DNA from: Prionace glauca
Lineage: Eukaryota > Chordata > Chondrichthyes > Carcharhiniformes > Carcharhinidae
Assembly (NCBI GenBank): GCA_037974335.1
Contig: CM075729.1
Span: 110,962,437-111,026,436 of the forward strand
Direction of reading: 5' to 3'
DNA length: 64,000 nt
Part shown: piece by piece, positions 44,501 to 52,605 of the stretch
Position numbering within the stretch: the stretch's first letter is position 1
How the letters are laid out: every line of letters starts with the position of its first letter
Program-made: the position numbers and the translations under genes
The notes under the pieces: model-generated
The model's input: the letters and a program-made list of their open reading frames with translations, nothing else
What the model was told of the DNA's origin: nothing
Database searches by the model: none

Positions 44501-47500
44501 CAGCGCTCTACACCAACATCCCCCACAACGATGGCATTGCTGCGACTGCCTCAGTACTCAATGCTGACAACTGCCAGTTTCCAGATGCAATTTTACAACT
44601 CATCCGCTTTATCCTGGACCACAATCTCTTCACCTTCAACAACCAGTTTTTCATCCAGACACACGGAACAGCCATGGGGACCAAATTTGCACCTCAATAT
44701 GCCAACATCTTCATGCACAGGTTCGAACAAGACTTCTTCACTGCACAGAATCTTCAACCGATGCTATACACTAGATACATCGATGACATTTTCTTCCTTT
44801 GGCCTCATGGTGAACAATCACTGAAACAACTATATGATGATATCAACAAATTCCACCCCACCATCAGACTCACCATGGACTATTCCCCAGAATCAGTTGC
44901 ATTCTTGGACACACTTATCTCCATTAAGGACGGTCACCTCAGCACCTCACTGTACCGCAAACCCACAGACAATCTCACAATGCTCCACTTCTCCAGTTTC
45001 CACCCTAAACATGTTAAAGAAGCTATTCCCTATGGACAAGCCCTCCGTATACACAGGATTTGCTCAGATGAGGAGGATCGTGACAGACACCTCCAGACCC
45101 TGAAAGATGCCCTCATAAGAACAGGATATGGTGCTCGACTCATAGATCGGCAGTTCCGATGTGCCACAGCGAAAAACCGCACCGATCTCCTCAGAAGGCA
45201 AACACGGGACACAATGGACAGAGTACCCTTCGTCGTCCAGTACTTCCCCGGAGCGGAGAAGCTACGACATCTTCTCCGGAGTCTTCAACATATCATTGAT
45301 GAAGACAAACATCTCGCCAGGGCTATCCCCACACCCCCACTTCTTGCTTTCAGACAACCACACAACCTCAAACAGACCATTGTTCGCAGCAAACTACCCA
45401 GCCTTCAGGAGAACAGTGACCACAATACCACACAACCCTGCCACAGCAACCTCTGCAAGACATGCCGGATCATCGACATGGATACCATCATCACACGTGA
45501 GAATACCATCCACCAGGTACATGGTAAATACTCTTGCAACTCGGCCAACATTGTCTACCTGATACGTTGCAAGAAAGGATGTCCCGAAGCATGGTACATT
45601 GGGGAGACCATGCAGACGCTACGACAACGGATGAATGAACATCGCTCGACAGTCACCAGGCAAGACTGTTCCCTTCCTGTTGGCGAACACTTCAGCGGTC
45701 ACGGGCATTCAGCCTCTGACCTTCGGGTAAGCATTCTCCAAGGCGGCCTTCATGACACACGACAGCGCAGAGTCGCTGAACAGAGACTGATAGCCAAGTT
45801 CCGCACACATGAGGACGGTCTCAACAGGGATCTTGGGTTCATGTCGCACTATCTGTAACCCCCGTGACTTGCCTGGGTTTGCAAAACCTCACTTACTGTA
45901 CTGTCTGGAGACAATACACATCTCTTTAAACTGTGATCAGTGCTCCTTCCACTCACATTATCAGCCACTTTAAGACTTGAACAGCAGGTTAGGTGTAAGG
46001 ATTCGCATTCTAATCAGCAACTGTCTGTGCTTTGTATGCTCTGTCTGTCTGAGGCCAGAACTCTCTATTCACCTGACGAAGAGGCTGCCCCCTCGAAAGC
46101 TTGTGAGAATATTATCAAATAAATCGGTTGGACTAAAACCTGGTGTTGTCAGACTTTTTACTGTGTTTACGCCAGTCCAAAGCCGGCATACCCACATCAG
46201 CACTGCAATACAGCAGGATACAGTGGGGAATGTTTCATATCAAATCCATGGACACACAATTATTTCCCTCTGATAGTGGTGCCATGATATATAACACATT
46301 GAATAATATTGATTTCCCTCTCTCTGTATCCCGGACCTCAGGCTGTCCTGGGCTGACAGCTCAGCACTGACCCTCCCTCCTGTGATCCTGCTCTGAGGCT
46401 GGGTCCTCTCTAACAGTGAGAAACAGTCTTACCGTAAATCACCACCAGTGTCTCCTTCATCCCGCTGTGTTCCACCCGACAGGAATACTCGGCCTGGTCC
46501 TCTGGATCAAACTCGATCCATTTCCGGATCTGGTAGGTGCTGTCGTGATTGGGTAAGATGCCAGTGGACAGAGTCTCACGAATCACCACTCCGTCTCTCC
46601 ACAGATTCACCTCGATGGCCTGAGGGTAAAACCCGGTGACGGCACAGGACAGCCGGTTAGAATCACCCAGACGGGTAAAGGACACGACGGGGGCAACTGA
46701 GAGAGAAAGAAAGAGGAGTCAGTACAGGAACCTCGAGATAGAGAGTCCCGGCATCACCCCCTTCACCGACTCTCACTCCCCCCTCACTCACCGACTCTCA
46801 CTCCCCCCTCACTCACCGACTCTCACTCCCCCCTCACTCACCGACTCTCACTCCCCCCTCACTCACCGACTCTCACTCCCCCCTCACTCACCGACTCTCA
46901 CTCCCCCCCTCACTCACCGACTCTCACTCCCCCCTCACTCACCGACACTCACTCCCCCCTCACTCACCGACTCTCACTCCCCCCCTCACTCACCGACTCT
47001 CACTCCCCCCTCACTCACCGACTCTCACTCCCCCCTCACTCACCGACTCTCACTCCCCCTTCACTCACCGACTCTCACTCCCCCCTCACTCACCGACTCT
47101 CACTCCCCCCTCACTCACCGACTCTCACTCCCCCTCACTCACCGACTCTCACTCCCCCCTCACTCACCGACTCTCACTCCCCCCTCACTCACCGACTCTC
47201 ACTCCCCCCTCACTCACCGACTCTCACTCCCCCCTCACTCACCGACTCTCACTCCCCCCTCACTCACCGACTCTCACTCCCCCTCACTCACCGACTCTCA
47301 CTCCCCCCTCACTCACCGACTCTCACTCCCCCCTCACTCACCGACTCTCACTCCCCCCTCACTCACCGACTCTCACTCCCCCCTCACTCACCGACTCTCA
47401 CTCCCCCATCACTCACCGACTCTCACTCCCCCCTCACTCACCGACTCTCACTCCCCACTCACCCACCGACTCTCACTCCCCCCCTCACTCACCGACTCTC

Positions 47501-50500
47501 ACTCCCCCCTCACTCACCGACTCTCACTCCCCCCTCACCCACCGACTCTCACTCCCCCCTCACTCACCGACTCTCACTCCCCCCCTCACTCACCGACTCT
47601 CACTCCCCCCTCACTCACCGACTCTCACTCCCCCCTCACTCACCGACTCTCACTCCGCCCTCACTCACCGACTCACTCCCCCCTCACTCACCGACTCTCA
47701 CTCCCCCCTTCACTCATCGACTCTCACTCCCCCCTCACTCACCAACTCTGATACCCTCTACCCCGCCCCCTCCACACGCCACACCCCCGGTGCCCCCCAC
47801 CCACCCCCCCTCACCCCCTCCGTCCCCCTCACCCCGTCTGTCCCCCTCCTAACACCCCCCTCCGTTCCCTCCCAAACAAGCCCCCCCTCCATCCCCCCCC
47901 AAACAACGCCCTCGTCCCCCTCCCAAACAACCCCCCCTCCACCCCCCAAACAACCCCCGCGTCCCCCTCCCAAACAACCACCCCTTCCCTCCCCCCCCAA
48001 ACAACCCCCGCCCGTCTCCCCGCCAAACAACCCCCCCTCCGCCCCCAACCCAAACAACACCCCCTCCGCCCCCACCCCAAACAACCCCCCCCTCCGTCCC
48101 ACCCCAAACAACGCCCCCCGGCCCCCCCAAACAACTACCCCCCCGGCCCCTCCAAACAACTCCCCCCTCCGTCCCCCCCACAAACAACTCCCCCCTCCGT
48201 CCCCCCCACAAACAACTCCCCCCTCCGTCCCCCCCACAAACAACTCCCCCCTCCGTCCCCCCCCCAAACAACCCCCCACAAACAACATCCCCCTCTGTCC
48301 CCCCCACAAAACAACCCCCCCTCCGTCCCCCCACAAACAACCCCCCGTCCCCCCACAAACAACCCACTCTCCGTACCCCCTCCTCCATCCCCCCCCCAAA
48401 CAACCCCCCCTCCGTCCCCCCACAAACAACCCCCCCGTCCCCCCACAAACAACCCCCTCTCCGTACCCCCTCCTCCATCCCCCCCCAAACAACCCCCCCT
48501 CCGTCCCCCCACAAACAACCCCCCCGTCCCCCCACAAACAACCCCCTCTCCGTACCCCCTCCTCCATCCCCCCCCAAAACAACCCCCCCTCCGTCCTCCC
48601 ACAAACCCCCCCCTCCGTCCCCCCACAAACAACACTCCCGTCCCCCCACAAACAACCCCCCATCCCCCCACAAACAACCCCCCCGTCCCCCCACAAAAAA
48701 CCCCCCCCTCCATACCCCCCCCGTCCCCCCCAAACAACCCCCTCCTCCGTCCCCCCCAAACAACGACCCCCTCCGTCCCCCCACAAACAACCCCCCCTCC
48801 TTCCCCCCCCAAACAACCCCCCCTCCTTCCCCCCCCAAACAACCCCCCGTCCCCCCACAAACAACCCCTTCGTCCCCCCACAAACAACCCCCCCTCCGTC
48901 CCTCCCCAAACAACGCCCCCCCCGTCCCCCCACAAACAACCCCCCCCTCCGACCCCCTCCAAACAAACCCCCCTTCCAAACCCCCACCCCATCCAACTCA
49001 CCGACTCTCACTCCCCACTTCACTCATCGACTCTCACTCCCCCCTCACTCACCGACTCTCACTCTCCCCTCACTCACTGACTCTCACTCCCCCCTCACTC
49101 ACCGACTCTCACTCCCCCCTCACTCACCGACTCTCACTCCCCCCTCACTCACCGACTCTCACTCCCCCCCTCACTCACCGACTCTCACTCCCCCCTCACT
49201 CACCGACTCTCACTCCCCCCTCACTCACCGACTCTCACTCCCCCCTCACTCACCGACTCTCACTCCCCCCTCACTCACCGACTCTCACTCCCCCCTCACT
49301 CACCGACTCTCACTCCCCCCTCACTCACCGACTCTCACTCACCCCTAACTCACCGACTCTCACTCCCCCCTCACTCACCGACTCTCACTCCCCCCTCACT
49401 CTCCGACTCTCACTCACCCCTCACTCACCGACTCTCACTCCCCCCTCACTCACCGACTCTCACTCCCCCCTCACTCACCGACTCTCACTCCCCCCTCACC
49501 CACCGACTCTCACTCCCCCCCTCACTCACCGACTCTCACTCCCCCCCTCACTCACCGACTCTCACTCCCCCCTCACTCACCGACTCTCACTCACCCCTCA
49601 CTCAACGACTCTCACTCCCCCCCTCACTCACCGACTCTCACTCTCCCCTCACTCACCGACTCTCACTCCCCCCTCACTCACCGGCTCTCAATTCTCTCTG
49701 TCCGTACTCCAGGTATTTTCTCAGCCACTCGATACACTCCACCTCCAGGTAATGTTTCCATCGCTGAATGATGTCAGTGTCCCGGTCCCACCTGTTTTTG
49801 GTGATCTCCCCCCAGGGCACCGGGGTCACCCACACCATGCGATCCTTGTCGAAGCTGAGAAAATCATGTCCGTCCCACCCATACTGGTTGAATCCACTCG
49901 TGGTCCCATCATCTCTCAGGTCACAGCCAGTCATCAGCTGGTAAACATGGATCCCTGTGGATCAGAAACACAAACAGCCAATCAGAGACAGTCCCAATCA
50001 TCCAATTTGCACAGCCAATCAGAACTAACCTCACTGCGTGATCACATCCCACCAGCCAATCAACATCAACTACTCTGCCCCTCCTCCATTCACAGCCAAT
50101 CAGAGCCAGCCTCAATCCCTCCACACATTCACAGCCAATCACATTTCCTGTCACATCTCCAATCGCAGCCAATCAGCCTCTGGCTCCCGGTTCCTGATCC
50201 ACTCTGGGTTTCTCCTCATTCCCACCTGGATCCCCGGGTGCTGGGAGAGTGAGCACTTACCTCCTGGCTGGTTGGTCTGGGACATGAGGAGCGGAATATA
50301 AACTTTAAAATGCATCTCCTGCTCCTGTGCGAGGAACTTCTTCCTCTCCCAGGCTGTCGGATCCTCGCTCTCCACCATCCACTGCTCCCGGGGGATCAGC
50401 TCCCTCCGATCACTGTCGTACATAACAAACTGGACACCGTCCACATAACCGACACCCACAAACTCCGGGAGACCCGGGATCGGAGTCATTCCCGTGAGGA

Positions 50501-51065
50501 AATACCGGAGAGAGTGAGAGCCTGAAATAGAGAGAGAGAGAATTCAGGATATACACCCTAAAAACACCAACACCCTCACACACACACACACACAGATCAG
50601 GGCATGAACCCCAAAACACTGATTCCAAACTGAAAGCAAAACCTTCACCCAGCCTGGCATTGCCCCTCTCACACCCCATCACTCACTGACCCAGGGTTAA
50701 TACCCCAGTACCCAGCCTGTCATTGCCCCTCTCACACCCCATCACTCACTGACCCAGGGTTAATACCCCAGTACCCAGCCTGGCATTGCCCCTCTCACAC
50801 CCCATCACTCACTGACCCAGGGTTAATGCCCCAGTACCCAGCCTGGCATTGCCCCTCTCACACCCCATCACTCACTGACCCAGGGTTAATGCCCCAGTAC
50901 CCAGCCTGGCATTGCCCCTCTCACACCCCATCACTCACTGACCCAGGGTTAATGCCCCAGTACCCAGCCTGGCATTGCCCCTCTCACACCCCATCACTCA
51001 CCTGCAGACACCTCTCCACACAGAAGGACCAGCTCTATCAGTCCAATCATTGCTGCTTCCCTCAT
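34704..51065 (-). CDS. MHC class I heavy chain, gene B (near-complete gene)
   Basis: Peptide-presenting class I chain. Exons: leader 51065-51002, alpha1 50521-50261, alpha2 49954-49682, alpha3 46696-46433, TM 35457-35353, and cytoplasmic candidates 34928-34903 and 34766-34704. Intron 4 is about 10.97 kb because of a PLE pair, a LINE piece and a retroviral fossil. Against gene A by eye there are 0 leader changes, 11 in alpha1 (all in the helix half), 7 in alpha2 and 1 in alpha3. Position 84 is Gln instead of Arg, 146 is Arg, 59 is Ala, and the alpha1 sequon becomes NQP and is lost. These are strong departures in peptide-terminus anchor residues and suggest a divergent or non-classical role (inference). 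The last exon and 3' UTR are not identified. Confidence 0.88.
34903..34928 (-). CDS. Gene B candidate exon 6, cytoplasmic tail with conserved Tyr
   Basis: Acceptor ttgttttacag, donor G/gtaaggtg, 26 nt reading ESDYNPAN. The Tyr followed by NPA matches the conserved tyrosine region of class I cytoplasmic exon 6. The TM exon ends with one base of a codon, whereas this frame needs two. Another tiny exon may lie between, or the true junction may differ. Confidence 0.55.
35353..35457 (-). CDS. Gene B exon 5, connecting peptide and transmembrane segment
   Basis: 105 nt. Starts EPKSHSQ (connecting peptide), then about 24 apolar residues including [18 protein letters not shown], then the basic stop-transfer IYKKR. 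The acceptor is ctaacag and the donor G/gtagga. Matches the gene C exon at 61532-61636 with very few changes. Confidence 0.9.
35460..35690. repeat. (GA)n-rich microsatellite next to the TM exon
   Basis: Runs of 'gagagaga' and 'gaatcagagaga' on the plus strand, which form the polypyrimidine tract upstream of the gene B TM exon acceptor on the gene strand. Duplicated at 61640-61855. Confidence 0.85.
35700..36203 (-). mobile_element. Old CR1 3' fragment, reverse, cut by a retroviral fossil
   Basis: 'catccggcccatccagttgatcctgg', 'cactctttgagtgaagagttttctcatg' and 'gagacccagccggttaatcctttcctgag' are reversed CR1 words. The unit C counterpart is 61865-62370. Unit C continues beyond this point while unit B switches to retroviral sequence at about 36204. 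Confidence 0.8.
36204..38480 (+). mobile_element. Endogenous retrovirus fossil, 3' part (pol end, env, LTR), broken
   Basis: Parts in order: the C-terminal end of integrase (about 36.20-36.82 kb, with [11 protein letters not shown]), an env region (about 36.82-37.86 kb, with a CWVC-type surface motif, a CX6CC-type transmembrane motif and a hydrophobic anchor), a purine tract and a 3' LTR starting TGTGTATGAATG near 37887 with a polyadenylation signal at about 38431. The family is gamma/epsilon-like by the env motifs. The 5' half (5' LTR, gag, protease, reverse transcriptase) is absent and the remainder carries a few breaks. It lies antisense in gene B intron 4. Its absence at the matching unit C point suggests it came after the duplication. 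Confidence 0.82.
38481..38931. other. Unassigned sequence between retroviral fossil and LINE tail
   Basis: No recognisable coding content. It could be a deletion junction, because the LINE to its right has lost the 5' part that is present in units A and C. Confidence 0.35.
38932..39545 (+). mobile_element. LINE 3' tail, same family as 1-1517
   Basis: 'gaccagaaactcagctggactcaccac' through 'gcaataaatgctggtcagccagcaacacccatg', colinear with 925-1517. It is the unit B counterpart of the LINE in units A and C, but 5'-deleted. Confidence 0.85.
39940..40219. repeat. 'aatatcccagg' minisatellite in gene B intron 4
   Basis: Same 33-36 bp array as at 2040-2344. It is interrupted by the PLE pair and resumes for one unit at 46200-46230. 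Confidence 0.88.
40532..43213 (-). CDS. PLE polyprotein: reverse transcriptase plus GIY-YIG endonuclease
   Basis: 893 residues, uninterrupted. An N-terminal helical region precedes the RT motifs: KPADKGGA (about 295), LYCLPKIHK (about 375), [12 protein letters not shown] (about 436, first catalytic Asp), [15 protein letters not shown] (about 497) and YTRYIDDIF (about 533, catalytic Asp pair). A Cys cluster CHSNLCKTC (about 754) and a GIY-YIG nuclease with VYLIR and WYIGET (about 790-810), then RMNEHR-type sequence and a C-terminal MSHYL end complete it. The RT is of the Penelope/telomerase-related class; the nuclease nicks the target for priming. The start Met lies right after the terminal repeat. 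It appears intact; whether it is active is unknown. Confidence 0.9.
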   Translation of the reverse strand: MTTIDTTNCRIQVERISKKIAHIDTDIKFLQRCKKADKIPKGLQITNPLRATYNTDYAERLCRRTSLTLLNHLIHQLYSKRHTLETKMEYIFSTCAQDADQLRNSAKQMRQRNYTTYMHTKNRKLEKLGIAASNNQASPGSTIENSTTAGRSIVNLSDYTLQPDEMEVLSRGLNFCPTTKMDPISLAADTEEFIRRMRLREFFHKPQEASNEHNETVDEPEQLTERSAVQQPKRKESNWTPPEGRCPRLDLYAQTIRRCVNTRFISRTHKTAPNITQAQRNAIHALKTNRNIVIKPADKGGAIVILNRTDYCKEVYRQLNNEEHYRQLPTDPTKEHTRQLNNLIKTFDPDLQSTLRALIPRTPRIGDLYCLPKIHKANTPGRPIVSGNGTLCENLSGYVEGILKPIVQRTPSFCRDTTDFLLKLSTHGAVEPGTLLVTMDVSALYTNIPHNDGIAATASVLNADNCQFPDAILQLIRFILDHNLFTFNNQFFIQTHGTAMGTKFAPQYANIFMHRFEQDFFTAQNLQPMLYTRYIDDIFFLWPHGEQSLKQLYDDINKFHPTIRLTMDYSPESVAFLDTLISIKDGHLSTSLYRKPTDNLTMLHFSSFHPKHVKEAIPYGQALRIHRICSDEEDRDRHLQTLKDALIRTGYGARLIDRQFRCATAKNRTDLLRRQTRDTMDRVPFVVQYFPGAEKQRHLLRSLQHIIDEDKHLARAIPTPPLLAFRQPHNLKQTIVRSKLPSLQENSDHNTTQPCHSNLCKTCRIIDMDTIITRENTIHQVHGKYSCNSANIVYLIRCKKGCPEAWYIGETMQTLRQQMNEHRSTVTRQDCSLPVGEHFSGHGHSASDLRVSILQGGLHDTRQRRVAEQRLIAKFRTHEDGLNRDLGFMSHYL
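43225..45858 (+). CDS. PLE polyprotein, second copy with a chimeric N-terminus
   Basis: 877 residues. Residues 1 to about 26 come from the reversed terminal repeat and the filler, so they are not native. Native sequence begins at [13 protein letters not shown], about residue 27. About 42 native N-terminal residues are missing. From there RT (YIDDIF about 517), CHSNLCKTC (about 738) and GIY-YIG (about 774-795) are complete. It differs from the left copy by roughly eight residues (for example ASPGTT against ASPGST, QRM against QQM). Confidence 0.88.
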   Translation: MPALDWREHSKKSKKMSSMYLVYSIGLQITNPLRATYNTDYAERLCRRTSLTLLNHLIHQLYSKRHTLETKMEYIFSTCAQDADQLRNSAKQMRQRNYTTYMHTKNRKLEKLGIAASNNQASPGTTVENSTTTGRSIVNLSDYTLQPDEMEVLSRGLNFFPTTKMDPISLAADTEEFIRRMRLREFFHKPQQASNEHNETVDEPEQLTERSVVQQPKRKESNWTPPEGRCPRLDLYAQTIRRCVNTRFISRTHKTAPNITQAQRNAIHALKTNRNIVIKPADKGGAIVILNRTDYCKEVYRQLNNEEHYRQLPTDPTKEHTRQLNNLIKTFDPDLQSTLRALIPRTPRIGDLYCLPKIHKANTPGRPIVSGNGTLCENLSGYVEGILKPIVQRTPSFCRDTTDFLLKLSTHGAVEPGTLLVTMDVSALYTNIPHNDGIAATASVLNADNCQFPDAILQLIRFILDHNLFTFNNQFFIQTHGTAMGTKFAPQYANIFMHRFEQDFFTAQNLQPMLYTRYIDDIFFLWPHGEQSLKQLYDDINKFHPTIRLTMDYSPESVAFLDTLISIKDGHLSTSLYRKPTDNLTMLHFSSFHPKHVKEAIPYGQALRIHRICSDEEDRDRHLQTLKDALIRTGYGARLIDRQFRCATAKNRTDLLRRQTRDTMDRVPFVVQYFPGAEKLRHLLRSLQHIIDEDKHLARAIPTPPLLAFRQPHNLKQTIVRSKLPSLQENSDHNTTQPCHSNLCKTCRIIDMDTIITRENTIHQVHGKYSCNSANIVYLIRCKKGCPEAWYIGETMQTLRQRMNEHRSTVTRQDCSLPVGEHFSGHGHSASDLRVSILQGGLHDTRQRRVAEQRLIAKFRTHEDGLNRDLGFMSHYL
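46433..46696 (-). CDS. Gene B exon 4, alpha3 Ig C1-set domain
   Basis: 264 nt; differs from gene A by a single residue (GVVIRETL against GVVIGETL). Same cysteines, FYP and YSCRVEH motifs, and splice sites. Confidence 0.95.
46763..47755. repeat. 25-bp donor-type minisatellite, gene B intron 3, first block
   Basis: About 39 units, more uniform than in gene A. Each holds AGAGTCG/GTGAGTGAG on the gene strand. A few units have lost or gained one C. Confidence 0.95.
47756..48990. repeat. C-rich (gene strand G-rich) tandem repeat unique to gene B
   Basis: About 1.2 kb of roughly 26-bp units such as 'cccccccacaaacaacccc' plus 'cctccgtc'. On the transcribed RNA this gives dozens of G5-G7 runs. It is embedded in the 25-bp array and is absent from gene A. 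Long Gly-rich minus-strand frames are repeat artefacts. Confidence 0.93.
48991..49679. repeat. 25-bp donor-type minisatellite, gene B intron 3, second block
   Basis: About 27 units continuing to the alpha2 exon donor at 49680-49681. Confidence 0.95.
49682..49954 (-). CDS. Gene B exon 3, alpha2 domain
   Basis: 273 nt. MTGCDL and VECIEW cysteines; ITKNRW gives Thr143, Arg146 and Trp147; HYLE gives Tyr159; RKYLE gives Tyr171. The end codes ELRA where gene A has ELRV, so the real donor context is AGAGCCG/gtgagtg while the neighbouring repeats keep AGAGTCG. Confidence 0.95.
49955..50260. repeat. Gene B intron 2 with 'cagccaatcag' motifs
   Basis: 306 bp with six CCAAT motifs in the same order as gene A, so they predate the duplication. 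Confidence 0.7.
50261..50521 (-). CDS. Gene B exon 2, alpha1 domain
   Basis: 261 nt. The beta-sheet half is identical to gene A; the helix half differs at 11 positions ([27 protein letters not shown]). Position 84 becomes Gln and the glycosylation sequon becomes NQP. The donor is GGAG/gtaagtg. Confidence 0.95.
50650..51000. repeat. 63-bp minisatellite, gene B intron 1 (six units)
   Basis: Same unit as gene A intron 1, six copies instead of seventeen, ending exactly at the leader exon donor. Confidence 0.95.
51002..51065 (-). CDS. Gene B exon 1, signal peptide
   Basis: ATG at 51065-51063, [21 protein letters not shown], donor CTGCAG/gtgagtg. Identical to gene A at the protein level. Confidence 0.88.
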
Positions 51066-51195
51066 GTTGGGGAAACATTTGGAGGAAACTCTTTTTCGAA
51101 GAAAGACCATTTTCTCAACTCACTCCTTCCGTGTTTCCCTGTTCACACTGAGCCTCAATTTGACTGGTTCAGTCCTATTTTGTGTCCAATCAGTC
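51066..51195 (-). promoter_or_regulatory. Gene B proximal promoter with flipped CCAAT segment
   Basis: The first about 95 bp upstream of the ATG match gene A. Then the 34-bp segment 51160-51193 is the reverse complement of the gene A segment 15169-15202 (three mismatches). Beyond it the X2-like TGACTCA of gene A is missing; a SINE remnant follows. Confidence 0.6.
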
Positions 51196-51278
51196 CGTAT
51201 TCCAAAGCCGGAATTGAACCCGAGTCCCTGGTTTGTGAGGAAGCAAGACTAACCACTGAGCCACATGACTTCACTTCA
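51196..51278 (-). mobile_element. SINE remnant, reverse
   Basis: 'ccaaagccggaattgaacccgagtccctggtttgtgaggaagcaagactaaccactgagcca' holds the reversed B and A boxes of a tRNA-SINE. It abuts the promoter inversion. Confidence 0.7.
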
Positions 51279-51299
51279 GAAATAAATCAGAAAAGCAAA

Positions 51300-51870
51300 T
51301 GGAGCTGACATCTTTATAGCAAAGGGATTCGAGAACAGAACAAAAAATTTTAGACCGTTGCTGAAACTGCAATTCTGTGTAGAGTTATCCTGGGATTTGT
51401 ACAGAGAAGGTTTAACTGGCTGATTCTTGGAATGATTGGGATCTGTTTTATGAGGAAAGGTTGTGCAGGTTGGGGAATTATTCATTGGAATTTAGAAATG
51501 AATAGAGTGATCTCACTGAAACAAATTAGATTCTGATAAGGCTTCATTGGTAAGACACTGAAAGATTCTTTCTGTTGGTGAGCAATAAAACATGAGGGCA
51601 AAGGCTCAGGGTAAGAGGTGAACCAGTTACAGTGACGAGAAATTTCTTCACTCACCTTTGTGATTTACAACCACAGAAAATTAAGGATGAATCCTTACTG
51701 AAGGTATTGAAGATAAATAGATCTGTGGTGGCTCTGGGAATGGGGGTTACAGAGAACAGGACTGAAAGTTGAGGTGAGGCATATCAGCAATGATTGTGTT
51801 GGAACTCGGGACAGGTTCAAGGGGTTGAATGGACTATTTCCCTGTTATCTCTCACGTTCTCTGCTGACTT
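51300..51870 (+). mobile_element. Old CR1 3' fragments upstream of gene B
   Basis: 'aaggttgtgcaggttggggaattattcattgg', then 'aaggcttcattggtaagacactgaaagattctttctg' and a decayed tail. Colinear with 21620-21860 plus 22870-23205 of the gene A side. Confidence 0.65.
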
Positions 51871-51984
51871 CTATTTCAGATCTAACCCCAGCAATCCCAC
51901 CTCATGCTCTATCACCCACAGAATTCATTGCACACAAAGGGACCAGCATTATCAGTACCTCTGTGATACGAACCCTTAGTCTGT

Positions 51985-52605
51985 GTCCTGTAATGATAAT
52001 GTCCCTCTCAGTGTGTGAGTTGTGTCCTGTACTGATACTGTCCATCTGTGTGTGAGCTGTGTCCTGTATTGATTCTGTCCCTTTCAGTGTGTGAGCTGTG
52101 TCCTGTACTGATACTGTCCCTCTCAGTGTGTGAGCTGTGTCCTGTACTGATACAGCCCCTTTCAGTGTGTGAGCTGTGTCCTGTACTGATACTGTCCCTC
52201 TCAGTGTGTGAGCTGTGTCCTGTACTGATACTGTCTCTCTCAGTGTGTGAGCTGTGTCCTGTACTGATACTGTCCCTCTCAGTGTGTGAGCTGTGTACTG
52301 TACTGATACTGTCTCTCTCAGTGTGTGAGCTGTGTCCTGTACTGATACTGTCCCTCTCAGTGTGTGAGCTGTGTCCTGTACTGATACTGTCCCTCTCAGT
52401 GTGTGAGCTGTGTCCTGTACTGATACTGTCCCTCTCAGTGTGTGAGCTGTGTCCTGTACTGATACTGTCCCTCTCAGTGTGTGAGCTGTGTCCTGTACTG
52501 ATACTGTCTCTCTCAGTGTGTGAGCTGTGTCCTGTACTGATACTGTCCCTCTCAGTGTGTGAGCTGTGTCCTGTACTGATACTGTCCCTCTCACTCTGTG
52601 AGCTT
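51985..52605. repeat. 39-bp minisatellite upstream of gene B
   Basis: About 16 units of 'ctgtccctctcagtgtgtgagctgtgtcctgtactgata'. Double the copy number of the gene A side. Confidence 0.93.

Larger units (their letters stand above)
40220..46199. mobile_element. Head-to-head inverted pair of nearly full-length PLEs
   Basis: Left arm 40220-43263 is reversed and right arm 43303-46199 is plus. They are nearly identical over about 2.9 kb. The left arm reaches the ORF start and a terminal (pseudo-LTR-like) segment. The right arm is 5'-truncated by about 45 codons. Between them is a 38-bp filler (43264-43301) copied from the RT catalytic region. The pair sits in gene B intron 4 within the minisatellite. 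Penelope elements are known for tandem and inverted partial copies. Both main frames are open, so the event is recent. Confidence 0.93.

Noticed and set aside
46636-47751. 371-residue Ser/Pro/His/Leu-rich frame
   Set aside because: Same 25-bp repeat artefact in gene B; three units make exactly 25 codons, so any stop-free unit gives a long frame.
47758-49023. Gly-rich minus-strand frames of 288-421 residues
   Set aside because: Product of the G-rich tandem repeat inside intron 3. No domain; not a glycine-rich protein gene.
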